A stretch of 38,496 nucleotides of DNA from a bacterium (GTDB lineage: Bacteria; Hydrothermota; Tepidihabitantia; SM23-42; JAOAFX01), in the NCBI GenBank assembly GCA_036382775.1, contig DASVHD010000034.1:1-38496 (forward strand). The letters are read 5' to 3'. The translations under genes and the position numbers were made by a program. How positions within the stretch are numbered: the stretch's first letter is position 1; the number at the start of each line of letters is the position of its first letter. Shown piece by piece: positions 15,698-23,172 of the stretch. The notes below the pieces were generated by a model. That model was not told the DNA's origin, ran no database searches, and saw only the letters and a list, made by a program, of their open reading frames with translations.

Positions 15698-17863
15698 TTA
15701 TTCCAGAACATAGGATTTCTCACGGAACAACCGCACGCAGGCATCGACCACGACGGGGTCGAACGCCGTGCCCCGCTTGTTGATGATCTCGGCCAGGGCT
15801 GCATCAATGCCCAACGCCGCGCGGTAAGGACGGTGGGCGGCGATCGCTTCAACCACGTCAGCGACGCCCAGCACCCGTGCTTCCAGCAGGATGGATTCTC
15901 CTCGCAGTCCGTTCGGGTACCCCGATCCGTTATAGCGCTCGTGATGCTGGAGCAGGATCTGAGCTATCGGCCAGGGGAAATTTATCTCCTTGAGGATATC
16001 GTGACCGACCTGCGAATGCATCTTTACCAGCGCGTACTCGATCTCGCTTAGTGCCGACGGTTTGCTCAGGATCTCCGCTGGTGCCGAGATCTTACCGATA
16101 TCATGCACGAGCCCGGCCAGCCGGATACCCTCGATCTGGTTGGAGGTCAAACCCATTTCCTGGGCGATCGCGCACGCGAGTTTTGTCACCTGGCGCTGAT
16201 GACCGGCCGTGTACGCGTCCTTCATTTCCACCACTTTGGCGATCGCCTTGATCGTATCGCTGAGCAGGTTCTGCAACTTCGCGAGACTGAATTGCAGATC
16301 GGTTTGCGCCCGGATCCGGTCGGTCACGTCGGTGATGAAAACCAGGTCGGCGATCGCACCCTGATAGGGCACGACATCCGCATTGACCTCGGCGTTGATC
16401 ATCCGACCGTCCTTATGACGCAGGACCATGTCATAATGTTTTTCCACATTTTCACCTTCAAGCCGGAGCTTGTACCGCTCGACGATCCTCTCGATCTCGT
16501 CGGGGTGAACATACTGCGTGAATTGGGTGCCCACGAATTCTTCGATCGCAAATCCAAAGATCTCGGCCATCCGGGGATTCGCGTACTTGATGATGCCATC
16601 CTGGATGACGACAATGCCATCGTTGGCTCGTTCCACCAGATTGCGGTATTTTTCCTCGCTTTCGCGGATCGACTCTTCGGCAAGCTTGCGGCTGGTTATA
16701 TCTTCGATGATGCCGTCGATGTACTGCAGCGTGCCGTTTTCATCGAACTTTCCCATTGCCGTGATCGCTCCCCAGAAGGACGAACCATTCCGCCTTTTGA
16801 AAAGGAATTCCTCGTTCCTGACCAGGGTGTTAGAACTGACAAGCGCCCTCAATCTTTCACGGTCTTCGGTGCGGTCATATAGATCGATGACATTACATTT
16901 CATGAATTCTTCGCTGTTTTCATAACCGAATATCCTGACGACCGCCGGATTAACGTCGACGAACCTGCCTTTTGCGTCGGCCGTGCTCCGGAAGACGCCC
17001 ATGCTCAAACGGTCCATGAGGCTGCGGTATTTTTCCTCGGTTGTCTTCAACTCGGCAGTGCGTTCGCTGACCAGCTGTTCCAGCTCTTTTCTTGCGTCCA
17101 TGAGCTGTTTCTCGACCTTCCGGCGCTGGATGAGCTCTTCCTGGAATTGTATGTACAACCGGCAGTTCTCGATCGCCACGGCCGCAAGGTTCGCGAAGAT
17201 CTCCAGTGATTGGAACGCTTCATGTCCCGGCCGCAGGTTGTCAAAAGGCTGGTCCACCGACAGGAGAATGTAGTTATTCCCCTGCCGCAGTTCGATGACC
17301 GCGAAGAAGGCGTCCTGGGGATGCCATGACATCTTGCCGAGCACCGGCTGGTCTCCGATGGGCTCATATCGGTTGGTCGCCGCACGGTATTGAACGGCTC
17401 GCCATTCGACATCACCGTGGGGTATGAAATAGCACCGGCCGACACGGTAACGCTCCTGGAGAAGTGCCGTAAAATCCTTCCAGGTCATTTGCACCAGGGC
17501 TGTCTCGAGTTGATCTTTTGCCTCATCACCCAGACCGGCCGAAGCGACGACCCGTGTCCTGGACATTGTCGGTTCCACCAGGCTCAGCACGACCAGGTTG
17601 AATCCCAGAGAATCACGGGCGGTCTTGACCATGGTATCCAGTAGCGAGTCCAGATCGAGATCGATGAGCAGCGAGTTGGCGACGTCGAGGATCCGGTTCA
17701 GTTGCCGGATACGCGCTTCCAGTTTATGCACCGTATCGCGCCATGACAGTTCATCGTCGCGATGTGTAGCGTCTATCCCTGCAAGTTCATTGACCCGCTG
17801 GCGCAGTCTCTGCAACTCGCCCAGTAGCTGCTCCTTTGATTTGTTGGCATCAGGATCGAACAT
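15698..17863 (-). CDS. GAF/PAS HD-GYP cyclic-dinucleotide phosphodiesterase
   Basis: A 721-residue cytoplasmic sensor. An N-terminal coiled coil (about 7-60) leads to a GAF domain (60-235), then a second coiled coil (240-285), PAS at 278-393, PAS at 403-518 and HD-GYP at 540-716. The catalytic motifs are complete: HDIGK (His587-Asp588) and HHERYNGSGYP (640-650). It is the first gene of the minus-strand signalling array, with a promoter at 17912-17940 and AGAGGAG seven bases before the ATG. Its HD-GYP half is closely similar to that of the next HD-GYP protein, so the pair probably arose by duplication. Confidence 0.9.
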   Translation of the reverse strand: MFDPDANKSKEQLLGELQRLRQRVNELAGIDATHRDDELSWRDTVHKLEARIRQLNRILDVANSLLIDLDLDSLLDTMVKTARDSLGFNLVVLSLVEPTMSRTRVVASAGLGDEAKDQLETALVQMTWKDFTALLQERYRVGRCYFIPHGDVEWRAVQYRAATNRYEPIGDQPVLGKMSWHPQDAFFAVIELRQGNNYILLSVDQPFDNLRPGHEAFQSLEIFANLAAVAIENCRLYIQFQEELIQRRKVEKQLMDARKELEQLVSERTAELKTTEEKYRSLMDRLSMGVFRSTADAKGRFVDVNPAVVRIFGYENSEEFMKCNVIDLYDRTEDRERLRALVSSNTLVRNEEFLFKRRNGSSFWGAITAMGKFDENGTLQYIDGIIEDITSRKLAEESIRESEEKYRNLVERANDGIVVIQDGIIKYANPRMAEIFGFAIEEFVGTQFTQYVHPDEIERIVERYKLRLEGENVEKHYDMVLRHKDGRMINAEVNADVVPYQGAIADLVFITDVTDRIRAQTDLQFSLAKLQNLLSDTIKAIAKVVEMKDAYTAGHQRQVTKLACAIAQEMGLTSNQIEGIRLAGLVHDIGKISAPAEILSKPSALSEIEYALVKMHSQVGHDILKEINFPWPIAQILLQHHERYNGSGYPNGLRGESILLEARVLGVADVVEAIAAHRPYRAALGIDAALAEIINKRGTAFDPVVVDACVRLFREKSYVLE

Positions 17864-17870
17864 AACTATT

Positions 17871-17940
17871 CTCCTCTAAGCTGCAACGTTCAGTGCGACC
17901 TAAGCTAATGAAATATACTACCAAAAAGCTGCAGTGTCAA
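17871..17940 (-). promoter_or_regulatory. promoter and ribosome binding site of the HD-GYP operon
   Basis: On the minus strand TTGACA (17935-17940), a 17-base spacer and TATATT (17912-17917). AGAGGAG lies at 17871-17877. The leader is about 40 bases. The promoter lies just outside the 139-bp repeat that carries the preceding terminator. Confidence 0.7.
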
Positions 17941-17975
17941 GGGATAACCTGAGCGCTTGGGGTAATGACAATGCA

Positions 17976-18021
17976 ACAAAAATCCCGTTAGGGGAGTGTG
18001 ATCCCCTAACGGGATTTTTGT
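17976..18021 (-). terminator. intrinsic terminator (repeat copy A)
   Basis: A perfect 20-bp stem (17976-17995 and 18002-18021) around the loop GTGTGA. The stem core is CCCGTTAGGGGA, with A5 on one side and T5 on the other, so it can terminate in both directions. On the minus strand it closes the unit of the two secreted-protein genes just before the HD-GYP promoter. Confidence 0.9.
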
Positions 18022-18116
18022 CCGTAATCGGTATTAAAGAGCTTTCCAGATAATTTCCTGTAAACCCAGAACGTTGAGCTTACCACCGCCTTTATCGGCG
18101 ACCGCGGTCGCCGCGG
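17978..18116 (-). repeat. 139-bp direct repeat, copy A
   Basis: It matches 25372-25510 at 136 of 139 positions with no gaps. It contains the terminator hairpin plus the last 89 bases corresponding to the end of the FAD/Fe-S dehydrogenase gene (stop and about 28 codons), with no upstream part of that gene. Identity stops at 18116, four bases beyond a perfect 16-bp palindrome GGCGACCGCGGTCGCC (18097-18112). Confidence 0.9.
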
Positions 18117-18240
18117 GGATCTGGCATCATGTTTTCGTACGTGTTGATTTGCCTGCAAAGAGCGAATGTGAATCGCCGACAACTTGGATTGCCTCCGACC
18201 GATGTCAGCGGGAACCTGCATTATATTATCGACTCGCCGA

Positions 18241-21200
18241 TCACCGCAGAAACACTGCTTTTTCCATCTGCTCCTGTCCGCCGGCTTCCAGCCGGACAAA
18301 ATACACACCGGCCGGGACCATCCCCCCCTCATCGTCATCGCCGGACCAAGAGACGACCGATCCATGATGCAGGATATATGACGCAAGATCAGCAGTAAGA
18401 TCACGCACTAACCGGCCATTCGCATCGAATATTCTCAGCACATAATCCTTTGATCGTGTAGCATGGATCGTGTATCGGATATCGATCCGGGTCCGGAATG
18501 GATTGGGCGAGATGTTGAGCAGGATTGTTCCTCGCTTGATTCGGGACTGAACATCGGGATAGGACGGTTCTTCGATACCGATTGGGCCGATAGCCAGGCA
18601 GACCGGTTCCGGATAGAAGCCCACATCCGGATCGTTGCAATAAATCCAGAGCGTATCCCAGTATGTGCCGTCCGCAAGACACGCGGTATCAACAGAGACT
18701 TTGACAGCGGTCGACTCGCCGGGAACAAGAACAAACGAGGTCGCAGACGCCTGCTTCAACCATGCCGCGTTCCAGTCAAAGCCCTTGTCAAACTCAAGAT
18801 TACCGGGAGCTGCCGGTGCGTTACGGATGTAAAATGTTCCGCTCAGCAATCTGGACGCAACCACCGCATTGACCGCATTCAGGGCATTGATTCTTCCCGC
18901 ACCGTAGTAGTTATCCCGACCGGCTGCGCCCAGATCCAGAGACGTAGTTTCAATTATTGAATCAAGTTCCCGGCACGTAAGAAAACGATTTTTTTCAAGC
19001 ATCAATGCCATCGTACCCGCGAGATGGGGCGCGGCCATTGATGTGCCGCTCATGCTCGTATATCCCGACATATTGTTATAGAGCAGTGATTTGATATTTA
19101 CGCCGGGCGCACTCACTTCGGGTTTCTTAAGCCCGGACGGGTAGAGATAATCCATGTATATGTTAGTATTCCACTGCGTCGGTCCGTAACTGGAAAAATT
19201 TGCTATTACATCAGCCGCATCGGTTGCGCCCACAGACATAGTTGCATTGCGCCCGCCATTCGGCGCATACCAGGGTGCCGGTACATCGCCAGGGCTTGTT
19301 ATGTCATACGGAATAACATAATGGCTACCACCACCTTTACCGTTTCCAGCAGAAACTGTCAATGGCACGCCGGTGATATAAGCAATTCTGCTCATGTCAC
19401 GGCAATAGTTTTTGGTCGCACTATTGGCACTATCGGCGCCCAGCGACATATTGATAATATCAGCGCCATGGTCAATCGCAAACTGAAGTCCTTCGATTAT
19501 CCATGTGAGCGCACCGGCACCGCTTGCGTTCAATACCTTTATCGCCATTATCTGAGCGTCAGGCGCGACTCCGGTCTGACTACCAGCCGTACCATCGCCG
19601 GCAATAATGCCCGCCACGTGCGTACCATGACCATTATCGTCAGACGGATACTTGTCATGATTCACAAAATCGTATCCGTGCGCGGGATACGAGACCCCAC
19701 CCTCCCACAAATGGTCGTTAAGATCTTGATGCCCCCAGCTCACACCCGTGTCCAGAACTCCGACGATAACGCCCTTGCCGGTATAACCCAAGCTCCAGAC
19801 CGAATCAGCCTGGATTTTTTCTACCCCCCAGACGATTTCACGCCCGGACAATTCATCTCCGGGTCTCGGGGCAGCTTTCCCTGAAACATGAAAACATTCA
19901 TTGTCAAGGCTGATATTACTTATACCGGCGATCTGGGCGAGTTCATCGATTACATCCTTCCTTACTTTCGCACTGACCGCATTGACAATCCATAGCGATG
20001 CGATGTTTTTGACCGTTTCTTGCCTCATCTTTGCCTCAAGGTATGAGAGGATATCCTTTTGGGAATTCTGTGACAGCATTTTCAGCTGCGAAGTCACCCA
20101 TTGACGGCGCTGCATTTTTCCAACCTGCAAGGCGTCCGCTTCCAGGATGATCATGTCCGGTTGCTCGGAGAGAAGAATGATAACGGGAATGAATTCATCG
20201 TCTCTGGCGGACTGCATCTGCTCCGACAACGTCGGTTCAATCACACTGGAAGACCATGGTCTGAAGGTCGTTCTGATCGGTAGAAAATGGTTTTGCGTCA
20301 TTGTACCGGTGGTGAAGATCAGTGTCTCCGGATTCGTGCTTATTTCGCCCGGATTGGTGGCAAGATAGCTCATGTCATGACCCATAACCAGTAAATCCTC
20401 GTCGTTGCTGGCGTTCATCGTCGTGCCGCACATGAACAAGCTGTCATCACCTCCATAAACGACCGCATATGCCTCGTCGCTGCTGTGGGCAGGGCTGTCA
20501 TAGAGATATGCGGGCTTGCGTTCATTGCCAAACCGGGTGAGATACAGGACAAGAAAATCACCGGTCGCCGCGATCGCCGTTCCAGCAATATATAAATGAC
20601 CATCCAGACCATACTCGATCTCATGGGGGCTGTCAAAATTACTGCCCGGTCCGTTGTAGTTGTAGTACCAGCGCCTTATGCCTGATGGTGTCAGACTCAT
20701 AGCAACGATATCTCTCGTGTACGCACCGTAACCCCCAAATCCGGCCAGGTAAAGGTTCCCGTCTGTACCCCTGATAATACTGGCAGCCATGTCCATGTAG
20801 TAACCTGGACTGGTGTAAGTATATGTCCACTTTTCCGCCATTCCCGGGCTCAGGCTCACCACCAGCAGATCGCTATAATGGTCGGTCGCTACTCTGCCCG
20901 CAACATAGATAGTGCTGTCAGGACCCGTGGTGATTGAATATGCCAGATCGTCGTTCAATGATCCGGTGTATTGGTATGTCCACCGTGCGGAACCCGCCGT
21001 GGTCCAGCTCTGCACGCTGAATCGGGAATCCGCTTCTCCGGCTACATAGATATTACCATCCGGGCAATACGTGAGTTCATAACTCCGGTTCAATCCGGAT
21101 CTTTTCCATCGTTCCGCGCCGCTCGTGGTGAAACTTGCGACGTTTCCTTCTCCGCAGCAATAGAGATTGCCGTCGGCACCGTAGATCAGGCTATGAGCAT

Positions 21201-21600
21201 CCATCTGGGTGTAGACCCAGCGTTGAACCCCGTTGGGAGTAAGACTCACGACAATGCTGTCACCGCAGGCATAGAGATTGCCGTCAGCACCCCAGACAAT
21301 GCAATAATACAGGGCGCCGTTGCCCAGTTCTTTTCTCGGGTAATTGTACATCCAGCGGAAAGCTCCAGCCGAGGTAAGGCTTACAACCGTCAGATTACCC
21401 GGATTACTGGGCCACCTGGAGTCGCTGTAACCGACGGCATAAACGTTGTGGTCGGCCCCGAATATCATATCGTCAAGCCGATCATGATTATTCAAGGATC
21501 CATTGAATGTGTAGATCCATGCCTGCCCTTGCCCCGCGAGGAAAAAAATGATGCCGGCGATGACTACCAGACCATGCTTACTATAATATTTTTTCGACAT
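18241..21600 (-). CDS. T9SS-exported propeller-subtilisin protease
   Basis: 1119 residues, with a modular layout. A signal peptide (1-27, ending GQGQA) is followed by a propeller of WTY/GADGNLY-type blades (about 28-415), an I9-like propeptide (about 450-590) and a subtilisin S8 domain (about 595-910). A linker domain and a type A T9SS sorting domain follow (about 1030-1119: ISPNPFRTRIDIRY, LRIFDANGRLV, VPAGVYFVRLEA, KAVFLR). The triad is complete: Asp617 in VLDTGV, His658 in NGHGTHVAG and Ser854 in GTSMAAPH, with oxyanion Asn753. It should be an active serine protease anchored at or released from the cell surface. GGAGG lies about seven bases before the ATG, overlapping the end of the upstream gene. 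Confidence 0.93.
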   Translation of the reverse strand: MSKKYYSKHGLVVIAGIIFFLAGQGQAWIYTFNGSLNNHDRLDDMIFGADHNVYAVGYSDSRWPSNPGNLTVVSLTSAGAFRWMYNYPRKELGNGALYYCIVWGADGNLYACGDSIVVSLTPNGVQRWVYTQMDAHSLIYGADGNLYCCGEGNVASFTTSGAERWKRSGLNRSYELTYCPDGNIYVAGEADSRFSVQSWTTAGSARWTYQYTGSLNDDLAYSITTGPDSTIYVAGRVATDHYSDLLVVSLSPGMAEKWTYTYTSPGYYMDMAASIIRGTDGNLYLAGFGGYGAYTRDIVAMSLTPSGIRRWYYNYNGPGSNFDSPHEIEYGLDGHLYIAGTAIAATGDFLVLYLTRFGNERKPAYLYDSPAHSSDEAYAVVYGGDDSLFMCGTTMNASNDEDLLVMGHDMSYLATNPGEISTNPETLIFTTGTMTQNHFLPIRTTFRPWSSSVIEPTLSEQMQSARDDEFIPVIILLSEQPDMIILEADALQVGKMQRRQWVTSQLKMLSQNSQKDILSYLEAKMRQETVKNIASLWIVNAVSAKVRKDVIDELAQIAGISNISLDNECFHVSGKAAPRPGDELSGREIVWGVEKIQADSVWSLGYTGKGVIVGVLDTGVSWGHQDLNDHLWEGGVSYPAHGYDFVNHDKYPSDDNGHGTHVAGIIAGDGTAGSQTGVAPDAQIMAIKVLNASGAGALTWIIEGLQFAIDHGADIINMSLGADSANSATKNYCRDMSRIAYITGVPLTVSAGNGKGGGSHYVIPYDITSPGDVPAPWYAPNGGRNATMSVGATDAADVIANFSSYGPTQWNTNIYMDYLYPSGLKKPEVSAPGVNIKSLLYNNMSGYTSMSGTSMAAPHLAGTMALMLEKNRFLTCRELDSIIETTSLDLGAAGRDNYYGAGRINALNAVNAVVASRLLSGTFYIRNAPAAPGNLEFDKGFDWNAAWLKQASATSFVLVPGESTAVKVSVDTACLADGTYWDTLWIYCNDPDVGFYPEPVCLAIGPIGIEEPSYPDVQSRIKRGTILLNISPNPFRTRIDIRYTIHATRSKDYVLRIFDANGRLVRDLTADLASYILHHGSVVSWSGDDDEGGMVPAGVYFVRLEAGGQEQMEKAVFLR

Positions 21601-21613
21601 GATTTGCCTCCAG

Positions 21614-23005
21614 TTAGCGTATTTTCACAACCCGCGCCGTTGCATCGGTATTCTCCAACTTCGCAAAATACACGCCCGGACAAAGAGCCTCCCCAATGCG
21701 ATTGCCAGAATATGTCCCCACGCATCTACCCTGAATATCGTATACGAGAACACGCGTCCGTTCGCGGCCGGCTATTGCTGCATAAGACCTGAAAGGATTC
21801 GGGATTATCCTCAGCCTGCCGTTTTCCATGTTTCCGCTCACGCAACGATTTTCCTTTATGCCCACATTACCGTTCGGATCGGTCTTGACTACATAGACAT
21901 CATAGCCGGTTCCTGATGAATATATAGAACCTGCGGCGATGAAACCGTTATCCTGCGTCTGTCGGACCGTATATGCATACGAGTTTTCAGTAAAGCGTTT
22001 GGTCCATATTGTATCGCCCATAGCGTCAATTTTCAATAACCAAAGGGCATTATATCCGCTTGGAGGTTGGACATCAGAGCCGCCCAAAATATAGCCGCCG
22101 TCCGTAGTCTGCATGATTGAATGCGCCCAATCATCCATTGAACCGCCGTAGGTCTTTTCCCACAACAACTCGCCGCTGGCATCAACCGCGAACACATACG
22201 CTTCGCCGGCGAGCGCACCGCGTGTTGATTTGCCGACGACCACGTATTCACCATTTGCGTTTTCAATGACATCCATGCCATAATCAGTTTCTGAACCGCC
22301 GTATTTTTTCGTCCAGATCGTGTCTCCCAGGCTGTTGGTTTTGATCAAATAGACCTGAGCATCGGCAATATTGTAATCATATGTTCCGACTGCAATATAA
22401 CCACCGTCCGCGGTCTGCTTGACCGAACTTGCTTCATCATGGTTTGACCCGCCATAGGTTCTGTCCCAGACGAGATTTCCTGCGCCGTCCGTCTTAATAA
22501 GCCACATATCACCAACTCCGGTCGCGTATATTTTATATCCGGCAATAATATACCCGCCGTCAAGGGTTGGCTCAACACAATTTCCCCAATCTTCGTACAA
22601 GCCGCCATATGTTTTTGTCCATAATGTATCACCTGAGGAATCGGTTTTCAAAAGCCAAACATCAAGATACCCCGCCCCAAACGACTGGGTCCGTCCGGCG
22701 ATGATGTAACCTCCATCGGATGTGAGGGCGATGCTGGTCGCACCATCGCTGCCTGAACCCCCGTAGGTTTTTGTCCAGATGGTATCCCCGGCTGAATCCG
22801 TTCTGATAAGATAAAGATCTTCGCCGCCTGCGCCAAAAGACATTGTCCTGCCTGCAATAATGTAGCCTCCATCAGAGGTCTGGCACACTGAATGGCCAAA
22901 ATCCCAATTTCCTCCTCCGTAAGTCTTAATCCAGGTTTGACCATAGATGGAAGCGTACGGGAAAACCGTCACCATCCACCCAAACGCCAATGCAAAATAT
23001 TTCAT
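21614..23005 (-). CDS. seven-bladed repeat protein with T9SS sorting domain
   Basis: 463 residues from the ATG at 23005, which has AAGGAGG five bases upstream; the frame itself opens 16 codons earlier without one. A signal peptide (MKYFALAFGWMVTVFPYASIYG) is followed by seven repeats of about 52 residues with the pattern W-x-K-T-Y-G-G, T-x-D-G-G-Y-I-x-A-G, D-x-x-L-I-K-T-D-x-x-G-D. This predicts a seven-bladed propeller. The C-terminus is a T9SS type A domain (IIPNPFRSYAAI, VLVYDIQGRCVG, LCPGVYFAKLEN, VVKIR). It lies 13 bases upstream of the protease gene and is clearly co-transcribed with it. It probably acts at the cell surface, perhaps with the protease. Confidence 0.9.
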   Translation of the reverse strand: MKYFALAFGWMVTVFPYASIYGQTWIKTYGGGNWDFGHSVCQTSDGGYIIAGRTMSFGAGGEDLYLIRTDSAGDTIWTKTYGGSGSDGATSIALTSDGGYIIAGRTQSFGAGYLDVWLLKTDSSGDTLWTKTYGGLYEDWGNCVEPTLDGGYIIAGYKIYATGVGDMWLIKTDGAGNLVWDRTYGGSNHDEASSVKQTADGGYIAVGTYDYNIADAQVYLIKTNSLGDTIWTKKYGGSETDYGMDVIENANGEYVVVGKSTRGALAGEAYVFAVDASGELLWEKTYGGSMDDWAHSIMQTTDGGYILGGSDVQPPSGYNALWLLKIDAMGDTIWTKRFTENSYAYTVRQTQDNGFIAAGSIYSSGTGYDVYVVKTDPNGNVGIKENRCVSGNMENGRLRIIPNPFRSYAAIAGRERTRVLVYDIQGRCVGTYSGNRIGEALCPGVYFAKLENTDATARVVKIR

Positions 23006-23111
23006 AATGCCTCCTTCTGTATAGAATATAGGCAGATATGTGTCTGAAATCATGAATTATAGCATCTCAACAAGCAGAACTGAGGCGAAGATGACATATT
23101 TATCTTGGCTG

Positions 23112-23140
23112 TTGACATAAATTTCATGTTTGGCTATAAT
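23112..23140 (+). promoter_or_regulatory. consensus promoter of the large regulator
   Basis: A perfect TTGACA (23112-23117), a 17-base spacer and a perfect TATAAT (23135-23140). It lies in the 156-bp divergent region shared with the secreted-protein operon, whose own promoter is less clear (a TATAAT on the minus strand near 23056-23061 lacks a good -35). Confidence 0.8.
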
Positions 23141-23148
23141 GTTTCCAT

Positions 23149-23172
23149 ATGATGGTGAAAAATGACGCCTGA
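23149..23172 (+). other. seven-codon upstream ORF overlapping the regulator start
   Basis: ATG at 23149 lies eight bases after the -10 box, the same distance as in the leaderless genes of this window. It encodes MMVKNDA and stops with TGA at 23170-23172, after crossing the regulator's ATG (23162) in another frame. It could couple or limit translation of the regulator. This is a sequence observation; translation is unproven. Confidence 0.3.

Noticed and set aside
18006-18404. A 132-residue minus-strand ORF before the protease terminator
   Set aside because: It is a shadow frame running through copy A of the repeat and the protease 3' end, with no start signal and no sensible sequence.
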